Assembly: GCA_963728965.1 (NCBI GenBank)
Contig: CAVSMH010000006.1
Coordinates: 930,001-994,000 of the forward strand
Origin: DASQZT01 sp963728965
GTDB lineage: Bacteria > Acidobacteriota > Terriglobia > Bryobacterales > Bryobacteraceae
Direction: 5' to 3'
DNA length: 64,000 bases
Each line of letters starts with the position of its first letter. The stretch's first letter is position 1. Below are positions 36,324-44,029 of this stretch, piece after piece. The notes beneath the pieces are model-generated. The model was given only the letters and a program-made list of their open reading frames with translations, was not told the DNA's origin and made no database searches. The position numbers and the translations under genes are program-made.

Positions 36324-36974
36324 TCACCCGTCGAGTTCGGCGGCAAGCTCGGGGTGCCCGTACGCGCGCGCCAGGTCGGCTGCCGTCTTGCCGTCCCTGG
36401 TACGGCGGCGCGGGTCGGCGCCGGCGGCGAGCAGGCGATGCACCATAGCGCGCGAGCCGTGGCCCGCCGCGGAATGGAGCGGCGTGGCCTCCAGGAATTC
36501 GGCGCACTCGGGCCGGGCGCCGTGCGCCAGCAGCAGTTCGAGCAGGGCGAGGCTTCCCGCGGCCACCGCCGAGTGCAGCGGCGCCACGCGAAACGCATTG
36601 CGCGAGGGCCGGTTTACATCCGCGCCGCGCTCCACCAGGATCCGGGCGGTGTCCAGGTGGCCGAAGAAGACGGCCAAGCCCAGCCCGGTAAATCCGTCCT
36701 GCGAGTACGCCTCGACCAGTTGCGGATCGTCCGCCAGGAGTGCGGCGGCGCGGTCGCGGCGCCCCAGGGCGCAAGCTTCGAAGAAATCCGGCTGGCGCGC
36801 GCCCAGGAGCAGTTCCGTCAATTCCGGGTGACGGGTGTAGAGGGCCCACAGCGCCGGCGTGGCGCCATCCTGGTTGCGGATCCCGGCGAGGCTCGGGTCG
36901 GCGCTCAAAAGCCCGCGCACCTCGCCGCTATCGCCTTTGCGAATGGCATCGAACAATTGTTCGGTCTGATCCAT
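36324..36974 (-). CDS. Ankyrin-repeat protein
   Basis: The 216-residue protein has no signal peptide. About six ankyrin repeats are visible, for example DGATPALWALYTRHPELTEL, DGFTGLGLAVFFGHLDTA, APLHSAVAAGSLALLELLLA and ATPLHSAAGHGSRAMVHRLL. It should act as a protein-binding scaffold in the cytoplasm. ATG 36974 begins MDQTEQLFDAIRKGD. No Shine-Dalgarno is present and CATACT on the minus strand (36987-36982) lies 7 nt before the ATG, so the mRNA may be leaderless. It is the first gene of the ank-aroB-ubiE run; the reason for that association is unknown. Confidence 0.85.
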   Translation of the reverse strand: MDQTEQLFDAIRKGDSGEVRGLLSADPSLAGIRNQDGATPALWALYTRHPELTELLLGARQPDFFEACALGRRDRAAALLADDPQLVEAYSQDGFTGLGLAVFFGHLDTARILVERGADVNRPSRNAFRVAPLHSAVAAGSLALLELLLAHGARPECAEFLEATPLHSAAGHGSRAMVHRLLAAGADPRRRTRDGKTAADLARAYGHPELAAELDG

Positions 36975-37093
36975 AGGGGGCAGTATGACGCATTTTGCAC
37001 TGCACGCGACGCGGTTGCCGGTGCGGGTGAGAAGCGGGCGAATTGTGGCAATCGCCGCCGCGCCGCCGAGAGAGCCAGTGCAAGGAGCCCCCC

Positions 37094-37102
37094 TGCTATG
37101 AT
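37094..37102 (+). promoter_or_regulatory. Extended -10 promoter of nadB
   Basis: TGCTATGAT (TGn plus a 5/6 match to TATAAT) lies 11 nt before ATG 37114. The -35 region is not recognisable, which is usual for extended -10 promoters. The leader would be only about 5 nt long. Confidence 0.45.
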
Positions 37103-37113
37103 CGCAGTAGCGG

Positions 37114-38619
37114 ATGAATCCCGACTTTCTAGTGATCGGCGCCGGGGTGGCCGGCTTACGGGCCGCCATTGAACTCGCCCCGGCCGGAGAGGTACTCGTG
37201 GTGGCCAAGGAGAGCCTGCGCGAGTCCTCCTCCGAGTACGCGCAGGGGGGCATCGCAGTGGCGCTCGGCGACGATGACGAAATCGCGCTGCACGAGCAGG
37301 ACACGATCTATGCCGGGGACGGTTTGTGCGAACCGGCCGCCGTTCACACCCTGGTAGAGGAAGGTCTGGTTGCCATCCAGCAACTCATCGACTGGGGCGC
37401 CGAATTCGACCGCAATGGCGGACGACTGGCCTTCACGCGTGAGGGTGCGCACAGCCGCAACCGCATCCTGCACGCGCACGGCGATTCCACCGGCCGGGAG
37501 ATCGCCCGCACGCTCTACTACAAAGCGGCGTCACTACCCAACGTGAGCTTTCGCAGCTACGCCGCCACCACCGACGTGCTGCTGGACGGCGGCGCCGCCG
37601 GTGCGCGCGTCTACGATGCCGCCGGCGCGTGCACGGAGGATATCGAAAGCCGCGCGGTGCTGCTGGCCACCGGTGGACTGGGTTGCGTCTTCCTGAATAC
37701 GACCAACCCGGATGTCGCCACCGGCGATGGCGTCGCGATGGCATACCGGGCCGGCGCCGTCATCAGCGACATCGAGTTCGTGCAGTTCCATCCCACCGCG
37801 CTGCACGTGGAAGGCGCTCCGCGCTTTCTGCTTTCCGAAGCCCTGCGCGGAGAGGGCGCGCGACTCCGGAACCAGGCCGGCGAGCCATTCATGGAGCGAT
37901 ACCATCCGCTCGGCGACCTGGCGCCGCGCGACGTGGTGGCACGCGCCATCGTGCGGGAAATGGCGCGCGCCAGTGCCCCGCACGTGCTGCTCGACCTGAC
38001 CCATCGCGAAGCGGGTTTCGTCCGCTCGCGTTTTCCGCGGATCTACGAGACCTGCATGCGCTACGGCATCGACCTCGAGCGCGAGGCCGCTCCGGTGGCG
38101 CCGGCCGCGCACTACGCCATGGGCGGCGTGCATACCGATCTCGACGGCCGCACCAACATACCGCGTCTTTACGCCGCCGGAGAGGTGGCCTGCACGGGCG
38201 TGCATGGCGCCAACCGCCTGGCAAGCAACTCGCTGCTGGAAGGCGTGGTGTACGGGGCCCGCGCCGGCCGGGCCATGCGCGAATTGGCCGGCGCCCGGCG
38301 GGAATCGGGCGCGCCCCCGCCCGCGCTCGGCGAAGAGCGGGGCGGCCTGACGGCCGCCGACGTCCAGCGGGTGACCTGGGAACGGTGCGGAATCGTACGC
38401 GGCCACGAGGGCCTGAGCGCGGCTTGCCGCACGTTGCGCTGCGGTGCCGGCACTCCCGATGCGGAGAACATGCGCCAGGTCGGGCTGTTGATCGCCCGCT
38501 GCGCCCTGGCCCGCGAGGAGAGCCGCGGCGCTCATTTTCGCAGCGACCATCCCGAAAAGCGCGAGGAATTCGCGCATCACTCCTACATCAGCCGCGATGC
38601 CGACGTCAGCTTCCGATAG
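37114..38619 (+). CDS. nadB: L-aspartate oxidase
   Basis: The 501-residue FAD enzyme oxidises aspartate to iminoaspartate, the first step of de novo NAD synthesis. The FAD-binding GAGVAGLRAAIEL is at the N terminus. SSSEYAQGGIAVALGDDD, EFVQFHPTALH, RGEGARLRN and the C-terminal GEVACTGVHGANRLASNSLL are family hallmarks. The terminal helical domain (AENMRQVGLLIARCALAREE) is complete. nadA and nadC are not in the window. The next gene begins near its stop, so they may share a transcript. Confidence 0.93.
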   Translation: MNPDFLVIGAGVAGLRAAIELAPAGEVLVVAKESLRESSSEYAQGGIAVALGDDDEIALHEQDTIYAGDGLCEPAAVHTLVEEGLVAIQQLIDWGAEFDRNGGRLAFTREGAHSRNRILHAHGDSTGREIARTLYYKAASLPNVSFRSYAATTDVLLDGGAAGARVYDAAGACTEDIESRAVLLATGGLGCVFLNTTNPDVATGDGVAMAYRAGAVISDIEFVQFHPTALHVEGAPRFLLSEALRGEGARLRNQAGEPFMERYHPLGDLAPRDVVARAIVREMARASAPHVLLDLTHREAGFVRSRFPRIYETCMRYGIDLEREAAPVAPAAHYAMGGVHTDLDGRTNIPRLYAAGEVACTGVHGANRLASNSLLEGVVYGARAGRAMRELAGARRESGAPPPALGEERGGLTAADVQRVTWERCGIVRGHEGLSAACRTLRCGAGTPDAENMRQVGLLIARCALAREESRGAHFRSDHPEKREEFAHHSYISRDADVSFR

Positions 38620-38632
38620 GCGGCAGCGGGTC

Positions 38633-39862
38633 ATGGCGCCGGTGTGCGCGCTGCTGATCCTCTCGGCGGGAACAATCCAACCGGGGAGTCCCAGCTCGGT
38701 CCTGTGGACCGCGCCATCCATTCTAGCCGCGGCCGTGCTGATTGCATGGGCGGCCGAATCGGCTCAATTTTTCATTGGCCAGGGCTTCGCGCTGGCCATC
38801 CTGGCGTGGCTGCAAACCATGCCTGAATTCGCCGTGGAAGCGGTGCTGGCGTGGCGGCAACAGGTAAGCCTGCTCATGGCCAACCTGACCGGGGCGTTGC
38901 GGCTGCTGACGGGCCTGGGCTGGCCCATGATCTATGGCACCGCCGCCTTCTTCCACCGCAAGCGGCAAGGCGGAAAGATGAACGAAATCCGCCTGGAGGA
39001 CGAGCAGTGCGTGGAGGTGGTGGGCCTGTTCGGCGCCATGCTGTATACGGTCGCCATCTGTTGGAAGAGATCGCTCACCCTGGTTGACGCCGCCGTGCTG
39101 ATCGGCATTTATGTGGCGTACCTTCTCGTGCTGCGCCACATGCCGGCTACCTCCGAGGAGGGGCTCGATGACGTGGCGCGGGTGCCGCGCGCGGTGGTCA
39201 ATGCGCCGCGCGCCATGCGTATTGCCGCCATCGTCGGGCTGTTCGTGGCCGGCGGCGCATTGATCTATTTCATGGCGGAGCCGTTCCTGGCCAGCCTGCT
39301 GGCGCTTTCAGCGGTACTCGGGATTCCCAACTTCGTCTTCGTGCAGTGGGTGGCGCCGTTCGTTTCCGAATTCCCGGAAAAGGTATCGGCCTTTTACTGG
39401 GCGAAAACGGTGGACCGCTCGTCCACCGCGCTCATGAACATGGTCTCGAGCAACATCAACCAGTGGACGTTGCTGGCGGCGATGCTCCCCATCACCTATT
39501 CGCTGAGCCGCGGCGTGCCATCGGCCATTCCGCTCGATGGCGAACAGCAGCTGGAACTGCTGCTCACGCTCGGCCAGTCGCTGCTCGGCGCACTGTTCCT
39601 GGTGGACATGCGGTTGAAGTGGTGGGAGGCCGCGGGACTGTTCACACTGTGGTTTGTCCAATTCGCGTTTTCCCCGCTCGAAACGCGTTCCGGCGCGATT
39701 GGCTTCATCGCGGATCGTATCCACCTTTGGACCACCGTGGCCTACTTCGCCTGGTGCGCGCTGGAGTTGGTGCGCTTAGTCACGGGACGCAGGCAGGCGC
39801 GGGCATTCCAGCTCTTCCTGGTCATGTGGAACCGGCACATCAAGGCCGGTGCGATAAGATAG
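38633..39862 (+). CDS. CaCA-like cation/proton (Na+/Ca2+ exchanger type) membrane protein
   Basis: The 409-residue inner-membrane protein has about 10 to 11 helices and two pseudo-repeats with acidic motifs. The first, TMPEFAVEAVLAWRQQVSL plus ANLTGALRLL, and the second, PFVSEFPEKVSAFYWAK plus NMVSSNINQW, match the alpha repeats (PE...N) of the Na+/Ca2+ exchanger superfamily. A cytoplasmic loop lies between them (RKRQGGKMNEIRLEDEQ). The transported ion is unknown. ATG 38633 is 13 bp after nadB and has AGGCGG upstream; ATG 38597, inside nadB, is an alternative that adds 12 residues. Confidence 0.7.
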   Translation: MAPVCALLILSAGTIQPGSPSSVLWTAPSILAAAVLIAWAAESAQFFIGQGFALAILAWLQTMPEFAVEAVLAWRQQVSLLMANLTGALRLLTGLGWPMIYGTAAFFHRKRQGGKMNEIRLEDEQCVEVVGLFGAMLYTVAICWKRSLTLVDAAVLIGIYVAYLLVLRHMPATSEEGLDDVARVPRAVVNAPRAMRIAAIVGLFVAGGALIYFMAEPFLASLLALSAVLGIPNFVFVQWVAPFVSEFPEKVSAFYWAKTVDRSSTALMNMVSSNINQWTLLAAMLPITYSLSRGVPSAIPLDGEQQLELLLTLGQSLLGALFLVDMRLKWWEAAGLFTLWFVQFAFSPLETRSGAIGFIADRIHLWTTVAYFAWCALELVRLVTGRRQARAFQLFLVMWNRHIKAGAIR

Positions 39863-39875
39863 AGGCACACAATCA

Positions 39876-40415
39876 ATGAGACAGAAGATTCGGTCGACGA
39901 CGGTGATCTGCGTCCGCCGAGACAACAAAGTGGTGATGGCCGGCGACGGACAGGTGACGCTGGGGCAAGAGGTACTGAAATCGTCCGCCCGCAAAGTCCG
40001 CCGGCTGTACAGCGACAAAGTTCTGGCCGGATTCGCCGGCTCCACCGCCGATGCATTCGCGCTGTTTTCGCGCTTCGAATCGAAGCTGGAGCAGTTCAAC
40101 GGCAACCTGCCGCGCGCGGTGGTAGAACTGGCCAAGGAATGGCGCACCGACCGTGTGCTGCGGCATCTGGAAGCGCTGCTGCTGGTGGCCGACAAACAAA
40201 GCACGTACCTGGTGAGCGGCAACGGGGATGTCATTGAGCCGGACGAAGGCATCGCTGCCATCGGTTCGGGCGGACCGTTCGCCACCGCCGCCGCCACAGC
40301 CCTACTGCGCAACACCAAGCTGTCCGCCAAGCGGATTGCCGAAGAGGCCATGTCGATTGCCGGCAAGATTTGCATTTATACCAATGAGAACGTCACGTTC
40401 GAGGAGCTGGACTAG
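39876..40415 (+). CDS. hslV: ATP-dependent protease proteolytic subunit HslV
   Basis: The 179-residue N-terminal-nucleophile protease forms the core of the bacterial proteasome-like HslUV. The start RSTTVICVRRDNKVVMAGDG places catalytic Thr8 behind a seven-residue propeptide. KVRRLYSDKVLAGFAGSTAD, KEWRTDRVLRHLEALLLVAD and IGSGGPFATAAATAL are conserved. It acts in the cytoplasm with HslU, encoded 2 bp downstream. The gene follows the CaCA-like gene by 13 bp. Confidence 0.95.
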   Translation: MRQKIRSTTVICVRRDNKVVMAGDGQVTLGQEVLKSSARKVRRLYSDKVLAGFAGSTADAFALFSRFESKLEQFNGNLPRAVVELAKEWRTDRVLRHLEALLLVADKQSTYLVSGNGDVIEPDEGIAAIGSGGPFATAAATALLRNTKLSAKRIAEEAMSIAGKICIYTNENVTFEELD

Positions 40416-40417
40416 CC

Positions 40418-41776
40418 ATGGTGATCTACCTTCCCGGACAATCCGTGGATGAGGAGCCGATCCTCGACGAATTGACTCCACGCGAGATTGTGCGCGAACT
40501 CGACAAGCACGTAGTGGGGCAGACGGAGGCCAAGCGGGCCGTCGCCATCGCGCTCCGCAACCGCATTCGCCGCCAGAAACTGCCGCCCGAAATGGCCGAA
40601 GAAGTGATGCCGAAAAACATCCTCATGATCGGCCCCACCGGCGTCGGCAAGACCGAATTGGCCCGGCGCCTGGCGCGGCTGGCCAATTCGCCGTTTCTCA
40701 AGGTGGAAGCGAGCAAGTTTACCGAGGTCGGCTACGTGGGGCGCGACGTCGAATCGATGATCCGCGACCTGGTCGACATCGCCATCGACATGGTGCGCGA
40801 AGAGCGGCTGGACGAAGTGGCGGACCGCGCCGAGCTGAACGCCGAAGACCGGCTGCTGGACCTGCTGATGCCTCCCCAGTCCGAGCCGAGCGAGAGCGCC
40901 GAACGCACCCGCGAAAAACTGCGGGAGCGGCTGCGCGAGGGCAAGCTCGACGAGCGCCTGGTGGAACTCGACGTCAAGGACCGCGGTCCCACGCTCGAAC
41001 TCACCACCAATGCCGGCATCGAAGAGATGGGCATCAACCTGAAGGATATGCTGCCGAATATCTTCGGCCAGAAAACGCGCCGCCGTAAGATGCGCGTGGC
41101 CGAGGCGCTCGACTATCTGGTGCAGGAAGAAGAGCAGAAACTCATCGATATGGACCAGGTGACGCGCGCGGCCCTGGAACGCGTGGAATCGAGCGGCATC
41201 ATCTTCCTCGATGAAATCGATAAAATCGCCGGCCGCGAGAGCGGGCACGGCCCCGACGTAAGCCGCGAGGGGGTGCAGCGCGACATCCTGCCGATCGTCG
41301 AAGGCACTACGGTGAACACGCGCTACGGCTTCGTGCGCACCGACCACATTCTCTTCATCGCAGCCGGCGCTTTTCACGTCTCCAAGCCCAGCGACATGAT
41401 CCCCGAACTGCAGGGGCGGTTTCCCATTCGCGTGGAGCTGAAGTCGCTTTCGGTGGACGATTTCATCCGCATCCTCAAAGAGCCCAAAAACGCACTGGCC
41501 AAGCAGTACATCGCCCTGCTCGAAACCGAGGGCATCAAGCTGGTTCTGACCGACGACGCTCTCGAGGAAGTGGCCCGTTTCGCCGCACAAGTCAACGAAT
41601 CGTCCGAAAATATCGGCGCGCGCCGGCTCCACACGATTATGGAGAAACTGCTCGAAGAGCTCTCCTTCGAAGGACCGGACATGAAGAAAAAGACGGTCCG
41701 GGTGGATGCCAACTACGTGCGCCGGCAGCTAGCCGATATCGTGAAGGACCAGGACCTCAGCCGCTACATCTTATAG
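40418..41776 (+). CDS. hslU: ATP-dependent protease ATPase subunit HslU
   Basis: The 452-residue AAA+ unfoldase feeds substrates into HslV. It begins with the conserved LTPREIVRELDKHVVGQTEA. Walker A is GPTGVGKTEL, the pore loop region KVGYVGRDVES-like (TEVGYVGRDVESMIRDL), Walker B IIFLDEIDKIAG and sensor 2 ENIGARRLHTIMEKLLE. The C terminus LSRYIL inserts into HslV pockets to activate the protease. The I domain between about residues 110 and 230 is of usual length. It is translated together with hslV. Confidence 0.96.
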   Translation: MVIYLPGQSVDEEPILDELTPREIVRELDKHVVGQTEAKRAVAIALRNRIRRQKLPPEMAEEVMPKNILMIGPTGVGKTELARRLARLANSPFLKVEASKFTEVGYVGRDVESMIRDLVDIAIDMVREERLDEVADRAELNAEDRLLDLLMPPQSEPSESAERTREKLRERLREGKLDERLVELDVKDRGPTLELTTNAGIEEMGINLKDMLPNIFGQKTRRRKMRVAEALDYLVQEEEQKLIDMDQVTRAALERVESSGIIFLDEIDKIAGRESGHGPDVSREGVQRDILPIVEGTTVNTRYGFVRTDHILFIAAGAFHVSKPSDMIPELQGRFPIRVELKSLSVDDFIRILKEPKNALAKQYIALLETEGIKLVLTDDALEEVARFAAQVNESSENIGARRLHTIMEKLLEELSFEGPDMKKKTVRVDANYVRRQLADIVKDQDLSRYIL

Positions 41777-41811
41777 CTTTCGGTTCATATCCGAGGTGAG
41801 CGGAGAGGTAC

Positions 41812-41817
41812 TATACT
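41812..41817 (+). promoter_or_regulatory. -10 box (TATACT) directly before a start codon
   Basis: TATACT ends 5 nt before ATG 41823. Transcription would begin at or next to the A of the start codon, which would give a leaderless mRNA. There is no clear -35 and no Shine-Dalgarno at usable distance. Confidence 0.4.
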
Positions 41818-41822
41818 TCTGC

Positions 41823-42029
41823 ATGGTTGCGGAACGGCGCGAGGAGCGCTACTCTCCCGGTATGGAGCCGAAGACTTGCAGGATATGCCTGGTGGAGCAT
41901 GATGAAGAAATTCATGCCGCAACACTGAGCATTCACAACTGGTTTCACGAGCAGGTAACGCTGGGTCTCTACGACTACACGGAGTGCGCCGCTCCCGAAG
42001 AGCCGGGAGAACTGCTGGTGGCGTCCTAA
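41823..42029 (+). CDS. Small Cys/His protein, function unknown
   Basis: The 68-residue protein carries CRICLVEHDEEIH, a C-x2-C-x4-H-x4-H arrangement that could bind zinc, followed by an amphipathic helix (AATLSIHNWFHEQVTLGLYD). No signal peptide or membrane segment is present. ATG 41823 is preceded by TATACT and could be read from a leaderless mRNA; ATG 41862 (MEPKTCRICL) is a second candidate start that keeps all motif residues. I recall similar short CxxC-HDEEIH proteins in Acidobacteria but no function. It follows hslU and is convergent with the GPP34 gene. Confidence 0.6.
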   Translation: MVAERREERYSPGMEPKTCRICLVEHDEEIHAATLSIHNWFHEQVTLGLYDYTECAAPEEPGELLVAS

Positions 42030-42036
42030 TCCCTCC

Positions 42037-42680
42037 TCATACCACCCTCGCCATCGCCCGCCTCAGGCTCGAGTCCAGGTTGACAATCGCCTCATTCACC
42101 TTTCGGCTGATCGTCTCCAATTCCGAGAGCCGCCGAATCCGCTCCGCACGCAATTCCAGTTCGGATTCGCTCAGCACAAACCCGAGGAGGCCGCATTGGC
42201 GCGCCAGCGAGACCAGCATGATGTCGCGTGTCTCGGGGATCTCGTCGCTAAGGATCGCCTGAGCCAGGCGCGCCTTGACGTGCTGCTGCGGGCGGCTACT
42301 GACCAGCGGAAAGCGTTCGACATCGACGGTCCACAAGCGCTTGGATCGCTCGTGGCGCAGGATGCCGCGCGCGATCAGCGAGCGCAGGGCCTCGCCTTCC
42401 AGGTCGTGCCGGCGGAGGAAGATCTCTTCGATCCAGTCCCGCACCGTGTGGAGGCGGGTGCGCTGCGCCACCTCGGCCAGGGTGCGGTCGAGCAAGGCAT
42501 CGCCGGTAGGCTCGGTATCGATCACGTGGATCCGGTCCGTGTCGATCTTGCGGGCCAGGGCGAGGTCGAAAAATAGAGCGCCCACCAGGGCGTAGGCCGT
42601 TCCGAATTCGCGTGTGGAGCGCAGGTCGCGCTCGTTTCATCCACCGCCAGGAGGACGACTTCTTCCAGCATGCTCAGCAT
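42037..42680 (-). pseudogene. GPP34 (GOLPH3/Vps74-like) domain protein, frameshifted
   Basis: Reading begins at ATG 42680 with GGAG 7 nt upstream and gives MLSMLEEVVLLAVDE, the typical GPP34 start. The frame is then lost at about 42640: inserting one base after GATGAAAC yields ERDLRSTREFGTAYALVGAL, which joins the long second frame FFDLALARKIDTDRIHVID to the end at 42037. The second frame has the conserved helices and the C-terminal LDSSLRRAMARVV. In eukaryotes the family binds phosphoinositides; bacterial members are uncharacterised. The start overlaps the stop of the STAS gene, so it is the third gene of an rsbW-STAS-GPP34 operon. The lesion may be real or a consensus error. Confidence 0.75.
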
Positions 42681-42991
42681 GGCAGTTCTCCGTGTATCCG
42701 CAGAAAGTGATGCATTCCGCTCATATTGAAAACCCTCATCACCGGGGCGCTGAGGGAACAGACCGCAAACTCGGCGTGGCGGATCTCGGCCGCGCGTGCC
42801 GCCTGAAGGACCGCACGCAGGCCGGCGCTCGAAATATAGAGCAGGCCGGTGAAATCGGCGGCCACCCTGGTGTGCTGTTCGAGGGCCGCGCACAGGGCTT
42901 GCTCCAGCTCATCGGCGGCATCCGCATCGGCGCGCCCGCCGACGCCCACCACCCACCAGCCGGCCCGTTCCTCCTGCTTCACGCGGATCAT
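42674..42991 (-). CDS. STAS-domain anti-sigma factor antagonist (RsbV/SpoIIAA-like)
   Basis: The 105-residue cytoplasmic protein is a single STAS domain: VVGVGGRADADAADELEQAL, then FTGLLYISSAGLRAVLQ, where the Ser of the ISSAG motif is the site phosphorylated by the partner kinase. Unphosphorylated antagonists bind the anti-sigma kinase and free the sigma factor. The start codon directly follows the rsbW-like stop (TAGATG), with a G-rich site inside the upstream gene. It overlaps the GPP34 start by 7 nt. No sigma factor is encoded nearby. Confidence 0.88.
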   Translation of the reverse strand: MIRVKQEERAGWWVVGVGGRADADAADELEQALCAALEQHTRVAADFTGLLYISSAGLRAVLQAARAAEIRHAEFAVCSLSAPVMRVFNMSGMHHFLRIHGELPC

Positions 42992-43390
42992 CTAGGATTG
43001 CCCTCCCCGCTGCAGTGTCACGCGGTTCCATTCCCCGTCGCGACGGTACTGGAACTGCCGCATCACCTGGCGCACCAGATGAATTCCCAGGCCGCCCCGG
43101 GCGCGCTCGTCGAGCGATGTTCCGGCCAGCGCGGGCGCGGACGTGGAATCGAAGGGCCGGCCCCGGTCGGCGAACTCCAGCCGCACGTCGCCCGGACAGA
43201 GTTCGATCCGAATTCGCACCGCCCCCTTCATCCCCTGGCAACCCCCGTGCTTCACGGCGTTCACGAACAGCTCTTCCAGGGCCAGGTTCAAGTCGTACTC
43301 TACCTCCTCGCCCAGCCCGTGCTGCCGGCAGAATCCGGCGGTGACGACCGCGACGCGTTGCAGTTCGCCCAGGTTGCCGTCGAGAAGCAT
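42992..43390 (-). CDS. RsbW-like serine kinase/anti-sigma factor (HATPase_c)
   Basis: The 132-residue cytoplasmic protein has the short GHKL ATPase fold: N box LALEELFVNAVKHG, G1 FADRGRPFD and G2 GGLGIHLVRQVMRQF. Such proteins bind a sigma factor or other target and phosphorylate the STAS partner. ATG 43390 (MLLDGNLGELQRVAV) gives the normal length; an upstream in-frame start at 43489 would add an unconserved arginine- and proline-rich stretch. It is the first gene of a three-gene operon. The gene on the other side is transcribed divergently. Confidence 0.85.
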   Translation of the reverse strand: MLLDGNLGELQRVAVVTAGFCRQHGLGEEVEYDLNLALEELFVNAVKHGGCQGMKGAVRIRIELCPGDVRLEFADRGRPFDSTSAPALAGTSLDERARGGLGIHLVRQVMRQFQYRRDGEWNRVTLQRGGQS

Positions 43391-43462
43391 TTCCGCAGCG
43401 CCCAGAATTGCCCGATTGTGCCACAGCCGTAGGCCGGGTTTCAACCCGGCCACTGGCGCCGG

Positions 43463-43492
43463 TTGACGGTGGTCCCACCGCCGGTACATATT
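43463..43492 (+). promoter_or_regulatory. Promoter placing transcription start at the start codon
   Basis: TTGACG (43463-43468, 5/6 to consensus) is separated by 18 nt from CATATT (43487-43492, 4/6). ATG 43499 lies 6 nt further on, so the expected mRNA starts at the ATG. No Shine-Dalgarno is present. Confidence 0.5.
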
Positions 43493-43498
43493 CTGGTT

Positions 43499-44020
43499 AT
43501 GACTCGCATCTTACGCCTGCTCCTGGTTTCGCTCGCGGCCGGCGCGGGCGCACGCGCCCAATCCGACGCTTCGCCGACCTTGACGGCGCTTTTGCAGGAA
43601 GTACGGCAATTGCGCCTGGCTATCGAGCGCACGGCCACGCTCGGTCCGCGGATGCAGTTGCTGCTGCAGCGGGTGCAGCTTCAGGATGGCAAAGTCTCAC
43701 GCCTGTCGCGCGATTTGCAGGATACGCGGACGAACATCACCCAAGCGATCGGAGAGACCACGCGCATGAAAGAGGAGATCTCCACCTTCGAGGAGCGCGT
43801 CCACCAGGAACAGAACCCGGTGCAGCGGAGCGACATGGAAGACCGGCTGCGCCACGCCAAGACGGGGTTCGAGGAACGCCAGGCGCTGGAGCAGCAACTA
43901 CGGGCGCGGGAAAGCGAACTGGCGTCCCAGCTACGGCTGGAACAGGCTACGCTCGACGAATTCCAGGCCCGGCTTGAGAAATTCGAGAAATCACTGGAGT
44001 CCGCCGCGCCGGCGCAGTAA
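43499..44020 (+). CDS. Exported coiled-coil protein, function unknown
   Basis: The 173-residue protein has a signal peptide (TRILRLLLVSLAAGAGARAQ). The rest is almost entirely helical and rich in Glu, Gln, Arg and Leu, with heptad-like stretches (LLQEVRQLRLAIERTATLG, MKEEISTFEERVHQEQNPVQ, ERQALEQQLRARESELASQL), so a periplasmic coiled coil is expected. No enzyme motif or cysteine is present. ATG 43499 is chosen over GTG 43463 because it directly precedes the signal peptide. It is divergent from rsbW. Confidence 0.7.
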   Translation: MTRILRLLLVSLAAGAGARAQSDASPTLTALLQEVRQLRLAIERTATLGPRMQLLLQRVQLQDGKVSRLSRDLQDTRTNITQAIGETTRMKEEISTFEERVHQEQNPVQRSDMEDRLRHAKTGFEERQALEQQLRARESELASQLRLEQATLDEFQARLEKFEKSLESAAPAQ

Positions 44021-44029
44021 CCGGCCCCT

